Of a stretch of DNA of 64,000 nt, positions 12,659 to 24,833 are shown one piece after another. The position numbers and the translations under genes were made by a program. The notes beneath the pieces were generated by a model, which worked only from the letters and a program-made list of their open reading frames with translations, searched no databases and had not been told where the DNA came from. Each line of letters starts with the position of its first letter. Within the stretch, counting starts at the first letter, position 1. Location: NCBI RefSeq assembly GCF_003590095.1, contig NC_039488.1, positions 12,834,001 through 12,898,000 on the forward strand, written 5' to 3'. This DNA comes from Trichoplusia ni (Eukaryota; Arthropoda; Insecta; Lepidoptera; Noctuidae).

Positions 12659-14039
12659 TTATTGTATTAAAGGTGAATTATGTGTCAGTGTTCTTACATA
12701 TATTTATTAAAAATCAGACGAGGCATTTAAGACTTGATTTTCTTCAAACAGATACATAGTGGCAACAATATTGTGTATCTTGAGTGAAATTGTTTTCTGT
12801 CAGCCGTCATAGATACCGGTATCCTTCGAGTTTGGATACAGGTCTCCCGGCGACTCCCGATTAAGGAATGCTGAACCGTTGTGCGCCTAAATTGTTTCGC
12901 TATTGTTTTATTTTGGGTACTTCAATGTTTAAGAATACGTGTGACGTATTGCATTGAGAAATAAAAGTTTTACCCGCAGGTTCTTTAAAATATTGATTAA
13001 TTAAGCCTTAAAAATTACGAGTGAATGACCAAAAGACTGAAAAGCTTTGAAGTCCTTGTAACATTTTTTTTCTTTTCTTTCTAGTAGATTAAATTTTTAT
13101 CAATCAATTATTAAGGTAAACTACTAACGATTACTTTATGATAATAATTGATCTAATTATTAAAATAATTAATAAAACAGTTAACTTGTATTTTTATAAC
13201 TTTGTTTTTCCTTGTAATATTGTGTCAACAACTGCCCCTGAGTTTCTTTACCACCCAAAGTCTTAGAAGCTGATACAAAATCACGTACAATTATGTCACG
13301 AAACTTCTGCCTTCCAAACAGCAAGCCTTTGTACTTGTTTTAGTCAGCAGAGCGACTTAAACGATAACAATCTAGACACAGCGCCTGTGCATGTTGGACA
13401 ACCATATTCGAACCTACAGTCACCAACAAAAGTCGCACAATCAGATCTTGAAACCCACACAAAGGTTATAATGATAAGTCATGTTGTATTTAGGAAACAA
13501 AGAAGGACTGGCGCTTAAAATGTACTTAAAGTCTTCTTATCGAGTTAATGGCCATGCAATTTTGTCGAATCATAAATGACGTTGTCTGTAGCGTTAAAAA
13601 AGTCATCTATTTATGCAAGTGACGTGTCTGTAAGTGCGAAATCATCCAGGCGTTGCAAAACTATCGGTAATGCTAACTAATTCATTAGCTATAGTAATTG
13701 TACAATAAGATCATAAGGTTGGAAGGAAGACTAAATGTTTGTATAACGTTCACGTACAACCGGATATATAGGTACAAAAGTGTATCTTAACTCAACATAC
13801 TAAGAAATGCAAAAATATTAACACGCGGGAGGGTAAATCCAAATATCAGAAGATAGAATCAAGTTCGAGAATTTTAATATCAAGATTGAATTTGTTGAAA
13901 ACCGAGTTCCGATATCTCGAGGAAGAACAAGACAAGGCTTAACAACCGATAGCCCGGCACGGCCATCCCTCCATCAAAATTAATACTCAGCCATAAAGAT
14001 AAACTCTTCAACGTTCGTATTGGTTCCTCAGCGAACAGA
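12659..14039. other. Unassigned sequence
   Basis: No gene or recognised repeat is identified in this AT-rich stretch. Confidence 0.5.
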
Positions 14040-14180
14040 TAAACATCGTCTTGAATAATGGCGGGTAAGTGACGTCAGTCGCGGTCTCGCCGGCTCACGC
14101 ACAGCGCGCCTCGCCACAGCCGCCGACACGCGCCGCCGACACGCCCTTCCCTTCCACCACGTCACGCTCAACGCGAGATC
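14040..14180 (+). other. GC-rich patch, possible promoter or first exon
   Basis: The patch holds ATGGCGG directly followed by a consensus splice donor (GTAAGT, 14065-14070), a perfect CRE palindrome TGACGTCA at 14070-14077, and a direct repeat of GCCGCCGACACGC in CpG-rich sequence. The same 13-mer GCGGGTAAGTGAC recurs at 14806-14818. This would suit a short first exon and its promoter, but no transcription evidence is available and the ATG would give only seven coding bases. Confidence is low. Confidence 0.25.
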
Positions 14181-16699
14181 ATTAGTATCTTCTTACGCGA
14201 TCGCTGTTTAGATACTGGAATTTTTGTTGGCTAGCTTTTTATAGCCTGAAGAAAGATATGATTTACGATCGCCTTGACGTTTCTTGGAAGTTAAATTGTT
14301 CTTGAGGATGTTCGAATTTATTACTTTAGTGAAAAAATAAACCCCACATTGAAACTATTCTAGATATCTAGTCCACATTTTTTTCAGGTACATGTTTTAC
14401 TGAGTGGTTTTATGTGGGATCGTTGTTAATAAATACAGAGAGCAATAAAAACAATTTAAAGTCTAATAGTCTAACTCGCTGTTTTAGAAATTACACCAAT
14501 TCAAAAACGTTCCACACCATTAAAATAAAAATTGAAACAAAATTGTACACCGGGCTCGCTGCGACCAGTGGTCCGTTTCGAATTTATCGCTGTCCAATTT
14601 TAGTGAAATAAAACTTATGAGTTTAATGTCGGCGGCAGTGGAGAAGCACGTGATGGTACCGGCCAAGTGCCTATTTGTCAAGTCTGAGAATATAAAGCGG
14701 GCTACACACGATTCCGTTGTATTCAACACTCGCTCGGGATTTAAACAATCGTTTTGGTAAGTTGCTATAAAACTGAGGAAAACACACATTTGGTGCACAA
14801 TAGTTGCGGGTAAGTGACTTTACGAGACGCTTGAAACTTTAATAAAACATATTATGTGCAAGTTGGGTTTAATGTTCTAAAACAAATATTTACTTGGCTT
14901 CATTTTATTTGGTACCTAGGTTCAGACTAAATTCTTTCGTAGGCGAGAAAATTTAATCTCAACTTAGTTACATGCGTACATTACGTATTCTTCCAGCGTA
15001 TTACATAATTTTTGAGATAGTCTACGTAAAAGTATAAGCAACCAACGTTTGCAACTATCTTTTCGTAGGACCTTATTAGTACGCACTAAACCTAGACATA
15101 GGGTTCATATTTTATACTTCGCGAGTCAAAAAAAATCGAATTCAACCTAGCTTAATACTTTTGTTTCAGTTAAAATTATTTCCTTGACTACAAAGCTATT
15201 GATTCTAAAGACTTAGTATTAAAACAGAAACCTAAATTCCAATTATATTTTTTAACGTAACTAACTTAAATAAAGGTTTTCGTTAAGGCCTAATAATGAC
15301 GAGCTCACACGTGCTAGTGACGAAAGCCGACTTTTGTTAAATAAAGTGCCAAGTATTGTTGTTTCAAGTTTATAAATTATACCGTCTAGTACAAGGGCTC
15401 GCACGCAACTGATTATTGTTTAATGTAGCCGGTTCTTTAACACACGCAACGTTAAACGTCGATTTTGACAATGAAGGCTTGTGAAATTGTTACTTGGACT
15501 ACATGAAAATTAAAAAACTACGTTACGGAAAATAGAAAATTAGGGTTCGTAGTTTTTCTTTATTCAAGTCAATAATCTTTACTGTTCTAAGAAAATATAC
15601 TACTAAAAAGTCTTGAATGATATGAAAAGCCGAATGATTTAGAGAAGATTATTTTAACAAAAAGTATGTCTATGAATGCTATAGTTAAAAAAAATAAACA
15701 CAAAAAATAGATGTTAGCCGATTCTCAGACCTACTGAATATGCATATAAAATTTGGTAAAAATCGGTAAAGTTTTATATATTAGATTTTTTATACCCTAG
15801 AACCCGAAAACGAGCATTAAAAACATTCAAATGTTCCAGTGTCCGAAAAACAAAATGATATCTCAAACTTACCCCTTTTCCTTAAAACCTAATTCATTTT
15901 CCATGCCAGTAATCTTTCAAGTAACTCGCCCAACACAAACACTCCACAATTTTCAGCGGGCCCTTCCCTCTTATCTCCCGAATAGTCTGGAATGGACAGC
16001 CATCTTGCAAAGATGTTCGTCAGAATAATTCGTTTCGGTAATTTGCCGTACTTACCGTCTTAGTGACTGTTATATTTGTGACTACCGTCGCGTCTGCTTT
16101 GTGTTGTTTTAATAAGATAGGAGTGCCGATGAGGGTAGTAATGGAGTCTTTAGACTGTTCTGGTACTGTTTTTTGTCAAATTATTTTGTTTAGCGGCTTT
16201 GATCGAAATGGATTGAGCGTTTATGTTATTTCGTAGGCAATTGTTTTGGTACTTTGGTTAGCAATACAGGTTATTAAGAGCCGTAAAAAAAAAGTTTAAC
16301 TCAAATACTAATCGTCTAAGCTTAAAAATATACAGTTAAAGTTACATTAAAATCTGTTGCAGTGCATCAGTTGGCATGGAACCTTTCCTGAATCTCTACT
16401 GATACATTTTATTTTCCAATAAAATCCCAAAACGATTAAACTTAAATATGTAACTTGAACCCACTCATAACACACAAACTTTTAAAACCCAGCACAATAC
16501 AGACAAACATGTTTTACTTTAACTTTACACTGAAAATAACTCCAAAGAAAGTTTTAGAGGGAAACTTGAAGATCACGACGGTACATTACCTAACTACCCA
16601 TAAACCATACGTAAAGTGGAAAGTAGAACTGGGTTGTAAGATCAAAGTAGTTATAGCGACCCCTTTTATCATACAATGTATGTATAACTGTATAGGTAT
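14181..16699. other. Unassigned sequence
   Basis: No gene is supported. A TATAAAG box at about 14692 followed 30 bases later by TTCAACA could be a core promoter upstream of the donor-like GGTAAGTGAC at 14809, but this is speculative. The remainder shows nothing recognisable. Confidence 0.4.
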
Positions 16700-16950
16700 A
16701 CTAGCTGTTGCCCGCGACTTCGTCCGCGTGGTTAGAAGATATAAGTTAAGAATTTTTTAACGGAAGCCCTCGAAGATGAATATTTTTTTCCGTTTTTGCC
16801 AGATTTACCATTGTATCTTCGCTCCTATTAGTTGCAGCGTGAAGTTATATAGCCTAAAACCTTCCTCGATGAATGGTCTATTGAACACAAAAAGATTTTT
16901 TCAATTTGAACCAGTAGTTCCTGACATTAGCGCGTTCAAACAAACAAACT
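16700..16950 (-). mobile_element. Helitron-like element, family 1, 5'-truncated
   Basis: On the plus strand it opens with CTAGCTGTTGCCCGCGACTT at 16701, the reverse complement of the family's 3' end, and continues through GTATCTTCGCTCCTATTAG and CTGACATTAGCGCGTTC to CAAACAAACAAACTC. The TC-bearing 5' end is missing. The base before the terminus is A, as expected. Confidence 0.75.
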
Positions 16951-17039
16951 CTAAATGTACTGAGTAATGGATAAGTATGACAGTGCGGTCGTGTTTTGTT
17001 TTTTAGAGTTTCGGTTTCAAAAAGTTGAACGGAATTATA

Positions 17040-17165
17040 CTATTAAGGCTCTGTTGTTTGTGTGACTGTTTCTAGACTGTATCTCAGTAACGGTATTAGT
17101 TTAGACAGCAGAATTTTTCATCGATGATGTATGTGCTTTTGTTGCCGCTATAACAGAATCCCACT
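17040..17165 (+). repeat. Dispersed repeat fragment, family D
   Basis: The words CTGTATCTCAGTAACGGTA, ATCGATGATGTATGTGCTTT and TGTTGCCGCTATAACAGAA match a common lepidopteran dispersed repeat. A second, differently decayed copy is at 60487-60720. There is no coding content. Confidence 0.5.
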
Positions 17166-18875
17166 TGACTGGTGAAATAGGCTTTGTTATATTACTGTTA
17201 TATTGAAGTAATTTGTTTGGAAAGAGCTTATAAATATCTCATATGAGGTGAAATAGGAAACTGCCTGTCGACAATTTATAAACTATGTATATTGTCGAAC
17301 TACATGTTAGCCGCTTAAGGATCAAGGGGGATTTAGATTTTCATTATCCAACTCCTTTTCAAACGCCTTTATGCTCAGCTACTTATAAGGTTATGTCTCT
17401 TAAAAACTGAGAAACTGTATTAGTCACACTGAAACACTTAATAATACCAATATCATTTACAACGCAATAAAATAAAACAAATAGATATTTAAAGCATCCA
17501 AAGTACGATAGTACATCAGAACAAAAACACTCATATAGGAAAACCCACTTGGGAAAACGCCAAACAATATCCCATCCCAATAAAACTGAATATCTCAAAT
17601 TTTGAATCAACTATCACAATAACAATACAAGGGACCGACATACAATTGAAATCATAAAACCGTTAAGTGCGATTCGGAATTGCGATACTAATGGTTCCGT
17701 ACATATAGGCTAAGGAAGACCAAAACCTAAAGGAAATAGTCATATGTGCATATGTCATAGTGCCTTTTACATAGCATTTTTTTTTACATTTGTAGCAAAA
17801 TATGCACTTTAATAGTAGGACTAATTTAGTAGTAATTCATTAAAAAAAAAATATATTTATTAAAAACATAGTTCACATTACTTAAATACATGTACGAATA
17901 CAAATGACTCGGATGTAAAACCAGTAAAAATATCTTAATAGTCATAATCATAGGAGTTGAGTTAATCTACACCAAAACATAATAATATACGAGAAGGATG
18001 GTCTAAAGATAATATAGGGACACCCGAACTAGGTTTGTTTTAAACCTGTGTTTCGGGTTATCAGTGCAAAAAAATGATTGATGGATATTTTAATGTAATT
18101 CTATCACTTAATTGTATTATAAAAGACTAAGCAGGACAAAAAGATATCCAATAGACAAACTATCTGTAAATTGTTCTTGTTCTGTTGGATATTGTACCAA
18201 ATTTAAGGCTGTCATGAGCCTTGTAACTAACTAATAAATAAATAAAATAATCATCTCTATAATTTAAAATCATTTTACTATTACCGTGTTTAACATACAG
18301 CCTGGTATCGAACGAACATACATTCCCGCAGAGCCTCAGCAACACGCTTCCATTTAACACTTTACGTAAAGACCCCTAAAAAGTGAAGTCGAGAGTTTTG
18401 GGTTAATTAGAAGTGTAATGTTAGGACGAGGTATCGAGGCCTGTCCCTGGGGAGCCCACGTGTTACCTCCGTGCGTGAAACAATAGTCTGTTTTAGACAA
18501 ATTTATGGCTTATTGCCGCAATAAAGTGTCTTCCATTATAACTATTATAATGTGGGAACTTTGATATATGTATACGTTTGCATTTTGATCTCGTCGGTAA
18601 CTGGGGTATAAATTACCCCTTTTGTGTGTCAACCGTTCTCGTGTGTAATGAATAATGTTTTGTTTTATAATTAATGGTGACTTTGTTTTATATTGTGTGT
18701 TTATTATGTGCGAATTTTAGGGAATCGCGGATGTTTTGTTTTTTTACCGATATGAGTTTTATGTTGGTTCTTTTTAAAATTTTAGACGTGAAATTCCCCT
18801 ATTATTCATACGCTTGTTTTTTAAATTTGATACAATTCTTTAATGTGCCTTTTCAAAATGTAAAATTGACGTCAC
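17166..18875. other. Unassigned AT-rich sequence
   Basis: I see no gene or recognised repeat. A perfect TGACGTCA lies at 18867-18874 at the edge of the next SINE. Confidence 0.5.
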
Positions 18876-19060
18876 GGATAGCCGAAAGTGGTCACTACTG
18901 AGCAAAACATAAGGCGGGATCGACCCCCGCGTAGCTCAAGCATTTCCGTAATTCACGGATGGCTTTTTTGAGTCTCATGTCTTTGGACATGTGATTTGAA
19001 TGTTTGTAAAAACCCCAACTCAATTTTAACCCGAGATTCTATTAATACGGGAGTTTTTCT
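18876..19060 (+). mobile_element. tRNA-derived SINE, family A, decayed
   Basis: It carries a B-box-like GGGATCGACCCCCGC, then CAAGCATTTCCG, CACGGATGG, GAGTCTCATGTCTTTGGAC and TGTTTGTAAAAACCCC in the same order as the minus-strand copy at 1061-1266. The A-box part is poorly preserved. Confidence 0.6.
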
Positions 19061-19099
19061 AAACTGACCCACAACTAAGTGCTCTTCATTTCACATATT

Positions 19100-19170
19100 G
19101 ATATTTTTTTCCTCTAGCCCACTGTGTCCCCTGCTGGGAAAAGGCTACCCCCAAAATCTTCCACGATTTT
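19100..19170 (-). repeat. Fragment of a dispersed repeat
   Basis: The plus strand reads CCCACTGTGTCCCCTGCTGG then AAAGGCTACCCCC and TTCCACGATTTTCGATTG. This is a decayed version of a very common lepidopteran repeat word built around a 'CCCAGCAGGGGACAC' core. Too little remains to classify it. Confidence 0.45.
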
Positions 19171-20247
19171 CGATTGATATCATTTGATGTTATATTTTTA
19201 GAGTTTTTCTGAAACAAAAGCACGTAAGTAATGCCAGGGTTAATGGCCGCGCCCCGAACCAATTTCGGCGACAATCCTCTAGGGAAACTAGCCAACTTCA
19301 TAGGTTATACTATTGTGTTCAAGTAGATACGCAAATACACGTACTCACAGAACTTAGACTCTATTTTTAGTTTATAGAGCTAGGAGTACGGTATAAGGAT
19401 AGAAAACCTTTTTAATTACCTTAGCAATATATTTCGTTATGGTTATATTTCGAGAAACAGTTTTATTGTTTGGTAACATAATATTTATCTAAGGAAACAA
19501 TAACATCCGAAACTAAAGAACATATTCTGCACTTTTGATCTGGTAATAAAGAAATGGTTTGGGAACACCATGTTTTGAAGTTACGGTTTTCTCTGAAAAT
19601 ACATGTGAATTGTACGTAAGTTTAAACTCATGTAATAACAACCAATTTTACTAAATCACTTAGATTAATTAATATAAAGGAACGGTAAGGTTATGCTTAA
19701 ATAAAAATAAATCCTTTCACAAATTGCAAGTGAAGTCACGAAGAACAGCTAGTCAATTACATACTTTACTCATCACTGTATCACAATATAATCACGAAAC
19801 ACATCACGTATTGTATCAAGATACAGTTCACTCTATGACGTCAATCTGATATAAATAATATCAGTAGAGTCGGTCACAGTTAATTCAATTTCCTCCCGAC
19901 CTTGTAACATGTTGGAGAAAACAGTTTTTTTTTTGTGTTACGAACTCTTTACTTGAAACCAAGGCTAAGCTTGAGACAACACTATCTTTTAAAGTAAGAT
20001 GTGGAAAAGAGATGCTGCTCTTGATCGTGTAGAGCGCTGTTTCGCTTCTTGGCCTTGGGTGCAAGTAGAGCTTGATAAATCCACCATAGATCAACGAAAA
20101 TTGAAAGTAAACAAATCCGATCCGGTGGTTATTTGGTTCAACTCGTTGCTTTCCATTGGTTGACTGTTTGCTAAGACAAAACAGGGAAGCAATAACAAAA
20201 AAGTAGAGTATAATACATTCAAAGATTCTTGACATTAAATGTGCACT

Positions 20248-20631
20248 GTTAAAATGCAATGTCATCGGCCTAGCCTTTTCCCAACTATTTTGGGGTCGGC
20301 TACCAGTCCATCCAGTTTCAGCTAAGTACCAGTGTTTTACAAGGAGCGACTGTCTATCTGACCTCCTCAACCCAGTTACCTGCAACACGATACCCCTTGG
20401 TTAGACTGGCTGTCAGACTTTTCAAGCTTCTGACTACTTGTAACGACTGTAAAAGATGTAGGAATAACAGCCGGGCCTTACAATTAAACGTGCCTTCCGA
20501 AACACGGACTAACTCGTTATGACAAAGATAGTCACCCATCTAAGGACCAACCGCGTCAAGCATAGCTTAACCTATGATCGAATCACTTATGCGGTTATAG
20601 CTTAGCCACGAGCTCCGTTAAAATGCAATGT
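20248..20631 (-). mobile_element. 5S-rRNA-derived SINE with perfect target duplications
   Basis: The element (about 20263-20616) lies between two identical 15-bp direct repeats, GTTAAAATGCAATGT, at 20248-20262 and 20617-20631. Read on the minus strand it starts GGAGCTCGTGGCTAAGC. Its head contains a block (20531-20570) resembling the internal control region of 5S rRNA genes: TTAAGC, then GCGGTTGGTCC, then TAGATGGGTGAC. The body continues with CGGAAGGCACG, GTCAGAAGCTTGAAAAG, GGTTGAGGAGGTCAG and AAAACACTGGTACT, ending in GGGAAAAGGCTAGGCCGATGA. This implies Pol III transcription and LINE-driven integration. A reverse-oriented relative is at 42024-42380. Confidence 0.8.
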
Positions 20632-22362
20632 ATTGAAAAAATAATGGTAAAATTTACAAATGGCTGAAACTAGACATATTTTAGACAATTGACATATCAA
20701 CTATACGCTCAAAACAAATACTATCTGAATTCCAACCTAACACAAACTCACAAACGAAAAGAAGAAAAAACATTCTTCGACAAAGACCAAAGATCTTAAT
20801 CACACCCAATAAATAGCAACACGAAAAACAAAAGAAGACAATAGGCCTACCTACCTTTGTATGGAGGTAATACATCCTCAGAGGGTGATATGTTAACCGA
20901 CATAGCTTCCATGGGGTCTCCGAACGCTAATAAACTATAATACGTTAAGTAATGACTTGGCACGGGATGTAATAGACACCTACTGTGTAGGTAAGCTGCA
21001 ATTACTGAGGTAACTGTAATTGCAGTTAATGTACTTCAGTGTTATATCATCTGTGGTTAGTGTGATCTTGTTGAGGATTTTGGGGTGATATGCTTATAAT
21101 TTAGATATGAAATTGTACTTATAATAGAAATCAAATAAAAAACGGAATGTCAAATCAAGTTATATCGTTATTCTCGTCCGTTTACGCTTATTTTGTTTTA
21201 GTTAGGACGTTAAAACTGTTTTGGAAATATTTTAAATCTTTATTAAATACAATAAACTGTTGTTTGTATACGTAACAATGAAAGTAACATCGATTTGACA
21301 GCAGATTATTTTGACAGCTCTTTAGAAAATGGTCGTTATATTCAATTTTTATTTTTAAGAGACATATTAAGCGAAAAAATATTAAAAATCAATAGCACTT
21401 ATTTCTAAAAGGGTAGTTTCTTTTAATCCAACAAAAAATAATAGTAAGTAAACAAACGAAAAGCTCGTAGCATGAATGACTGAACACAGGATAGCGGCCA
21501 TTTTGTTTTCCATCTTGATAGCGAGACACGTGACGGTAGCACGACGAGACATTCTGCTGAGCACCGCATCCGATCGAGACTTGCTCCAGACAGAAATATA
21601 TGAGCGTATATAATGCAAAGAAAATATAATGCAATTTAGAGAATGTTAAGGTTCATTTTTGTGTGCATAGTTTTCATTTGGTAAACAATATGAGCTCGGT
21701 TTGTAGATTTTTTTTGTGAATAATACTTTTTTCGCTCACATTACCTTAAATTAAATATTTTAAGGGTTTTATTTAAAAACAGACAGCGCAGGAAAACTAG
21801 AAAGTGCACGCAATTTTTTTATACTCTCCTATGGTTGATTTCACATGCATTCCTATATCGATTTCGCACATTCTACGAATCACTTTATGGGGAAAAATTG
21901 GATAGACTATATATTAAAAACACCATCAAGAGCTTCTATCGAAATATTCAAAAATTAACTATAACAAACTACCGACTGTTTTATTTATCGAATACAAAAT
22001 AAACCGTTCTCATCAATCAAGAGCTAAATCTCCACACAAACAAATAATCCAATTAAGTACCAACAAATAAACATCCTCCCTTTCACCGTAAATAAATAAC
22101 CACATCAATTAGCAAATTGATAATCAAACGGCGAGAGGCTGGCAGGTTCCTGATATGCCAAATCTCTTTTAAGTACGGTCCCTCTTTATGGCATTATGGC
22201 ACTCGAGAGGGAGCTATGGTCTCCGGCACTCTCGCCTTCACAACCTATTTTACTGTTTCGCAATTTAAACTTTACGAGACAAATAGAGTCCCCTGATACG
22301 GTGCTCTTGTACGGATAATACATGTGTTTTAGATTTCTTCTTTTCTTTTCTCTTATTCCATA
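20632..22362. other. Unassigned AT-rich sequence
   Basis: No gene is supported. An imperfect large stem is possible near 22130-22236 (GGCGAGAG paired with CTCTCGCC), and GGCCATTTT occurs at 21496-21504. Confidence 0.4.
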
Positions 22363-22454
22363 GTTCTGTGGTAGTGTAGTAAGTGTGTTACAAGGTTTCT
22401 AAATGTTCTGTGGTAGTGTAGTAAGTGTGTTACAAGGTTTCTAAATGTTCTGTG
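22363..22454 (+). repeat. 42-bp tandem duplication
   Basis: Two identical 42-bp units (22363-22404 and 22405-22446) start GTTCTGTGGTAGTGTAGTAA and end GGTTTCTAAAT, followed by an eight-base start of a third unit. The lack of any difference suggests a recent duplication. It lies directly against the A-rich tail of the neighbouring SINE. Confidence 0.9.
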
Positions 22455-22472
22455 AGTGTAAAATTACGGATA

Positions 22473-22699
22473 AAATAAATAAATGTGGACAACATCACAT
22501 ACATTGTTCTGAACCCAAAGTAAGTTGCTAAAGCACTTGTGTTATGGAATTCAGATACAACGAAGGTACCACAAACACCCAGACCCGAGACAATGTAGAA
22601 ATGTTAATTTTTACATTGACCCGACCGGGGATCGAACCCGGGACCTCAGAGCTAGCGACACCTTGAAACCGGTGCGTACGCCACTCGACCACGGAGGTC
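22473..22699 (-). mobile_element. tRNA-derived SINE with well-kept tRNA head
   Basis: On the minus strand the first 80 or so bases read GACCTCCGTGGTCGAGTGG (A box region) through GGTCCCGGGTTCGATCCCC (B box), and GACCT can pair with GGGTC at the end of the tRNA-like part. A body follows with CATAACACAAGTGCTTTAGC and an end in ATTTATTTATTTTATC. The attached body and AT-rich tail make it a SINE and not a tRNA gene. No clear target duplication is seen. Confidence 0.8.
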
Positions 22700-22766
22700 G
22701 TCAAGATGAATTTGTTATATCAGCTTTTATGTTCAAGCTTTGATTTTGCTAGGAGATATTTTCATA

Positions 22767-23017
22767 TCTATATATACTAATATAAAACTGAAGAGTTTGT
22801 TTGTTTGAACGCGCTAATCTCAGGAACTACTGGTCGAAATCGAAAAAATCTTTTTGTGTTGAATAGACCATTCATCGAGGAAGGTTATAGGCTGTATATC
22901 ATCACGCTGCAACTAATAAGAGCAAAGATACAATGGAAAATGTGCAAAAAATAGGGTAGGTATAAATCATAACTTATATCTTCTAACCACGCGAACGAAG
23001 CCGCGGGCAACAGCTAG
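22767..23017 (+). mobile_element. Helitron-like element, family 1, both ends present
   Basis: It starts with TC at 22767-22768 and ends with CTAG at 23014-23017; the flanks are A (22766) and T (23018), the expected Helitron target. The internal order is GAAGAGTTTG, GAACGCGCTAATCTCAGGA, GACCATTCATCGAGGAAGG, ATCACGCTGCAACTAATAAG and ACGCGAACGAAGCCGCGG. The final part can form an imperfect hairpin about ten bases before CTAG, the usual Helitron stop signal. Non-coding. Confidence 0.8.
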
Positions 23018-23526
23018 TTGTTTTTTTAATTTCAGTAGGTCTAAGTTTTGACAATCTAATACGACTAAGTTTGGAATGACCACTACATACAGTCATTATT
23101 AAATGAACCCCATTATAGCGCCTAGAATTACAAAACATACTTTTTCTTTAATCATTTTCTACGTTGCCTGTAAAGAACGAAATTTGTCTAAAGATTTGAC
23201 TTTTATTAAATACTCAAACTCCTTTCCACAGATGATATATACGTCGATATAAAACAGGCCACATTCGTGACTTCGTTAGTTTTACGAGTTCGCTAAGGGA
23301 ACCACAGAACTATGTCAGTTATAAAAACGTCATTATACAGCCCGTATTAAGTTTAATAATTCAAAAGTTTGGCCCGAATACTGGGGCAAATTAGTTGGAA
23401 AGTAATGTTCGCGAAATGAGTCATAAGCATAAGCTAGTAAGAAACGGACGGACCGTCAAAACGTTGTACTTAATAATTTAATTATGATTAAGTATGTTTC
23501 ATTTTGAGATGTTTTTAATTATAAAA

Positions 23527-23789
23527 TCTATACTAATATGTAAAGCTGAAGAGTTTGTTTGTTTGTTTGTTTGAACGCGCTAATCTCAGGAACTACTGGT
23601 CCAAATTGATTTTTTTTTTGTGTTGAATAGACCATTCATCAAGGAAGGCTTTAGGCTATAAACCATCACGCTTCGATTAATAGGAGCGAAGATAGGTACA
23701 ATGGAAAATGTAAAAAAAACAGGGCAGGTATAAATCATAACTTATATGTATCTTCTACCCACGGGAACGAAGTCACGGACAACACCTAG
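23527..23789 (+). mobile_element. Helitron-like element, family 1, both ends present
   Basis: TC at 23527-23528 preceded by A, and CTAG at 23786-23789 followed by T. Internal blocks match the copy 500 bases upstream, with a decayed 3' hairpin (GGGAACGAAGTCACGG). Confidence 0.8.
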
Positions 23790-24105
23790 TAGCTATAGAA
23801 ATGTCGACGTTCTGGCGATAATTTTCTTCTTTTAATAAACTAATAATGCTTTAAGGAATGGAATTTTTTTTTTGGATCTTGTGTCATGTAATACGTGTAT
23901 ATTTTTACTTTACTTTAAACACCGCTACACAGCATTTTTCCAAAAGATACAAATCTTAAATACATTATACGATTTAATTCCGTCAACCTTTCATGACTAG
24001 TCCTATTATACAGGCTACAAAACCAGTCTTCACTAATAGGAGATATGTCCTTATAAAATATTCAGGTTTTATCCGTCCAAGTCTGGGAGCCCTTGGCCCT
24101 TAGAA

Positions 24106-24159
24106 CAAGGCTAATCCCTAGCTATTACTTGGTTACGGCTGAGAAGGGATCAGCCCTTG
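24106..24159. repeat. Imperfect inverted repeat (hairpin)
   Basis: CAAGGCTAATCCCT (24106-24119) pairs with AGGGATCAGCCCTTG (24145-24159) at nearly every position, leaving a loop of 25 bases. The block is GC-rich relative to its flanks. It is not recognised as a known element. Confidence 0.6.
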
Positions 24160-24833
24160 TCGGCCGGCCTAGGCTGACGAGCGACAATTACGACTAGAAT
24201 ACATTAAAATATTTTAACGTTACAAAAAGTTCTAGGTTAGCCTGGAGGCTAGTTATTTGGACTAATGGTGGTTTTGGAAAGCTATTTTTTTCTTTCCTTA
24301 CGTTGAATAATACGTTGACCGTAGTATTTACAATCTTGTCTAGCATTTCGTTTTTGCTGATCGTTCCTTGAAGAAGCATTCAAATAGTTTAAAAAATATC
24401 AATTCAATCAATTATAATTATAATTATTAGCATTCATTATTCAATGATCAGCAATAGCCTATAACAAAACAAAGTGCAATTACAAGCATAAAAAAAATAC
24501 CTAAAAGTACATTAAATTTGTCAAAAACTAAATCGACAATACTATCTACCTTTCCAAGAAGAGTGAGCAATGCTCCGTCCACTACAGTTACTTCACAGCC
24601 AGCATTTTAAACTGAAATATTATTTCCACACCGCAAAGACATCGAAGTTCAAGAAAATGAAGAAAACGAACGAAACAAAAATGACAAATACCCGAGACGT
24701 TATCCCTAGTAAACGGTACCACGAGACAAGTGACACAGAAGGTTAAGAGAATAAAATGACTCTTTTAGATAATATATCATAATATATGTTTACACATAGA
24801 CGTTTATAATATTGACTTTACTATAATCTATAC

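Noticed and set aside
19885..20388. A 167-codon minus-strand frame
   Set aside because: Its first part is the 5S-SINE and the rest is unrelated flank. No domain is seen.
22130..22236. Inverted repeat GGCGAGAG with CTCTCGCC
   Set aside because: The arms are only 8 bp and 90 bases apart, and the sequence between them does not fold further in an obvious way.
22617..22699. tRNA gene with good A and B boxes on the minus strand
   Set aside because: Only part of the acceptor stem pairs, and a SINE body and AT-rich tail follow directly. It is the head of a SINE.
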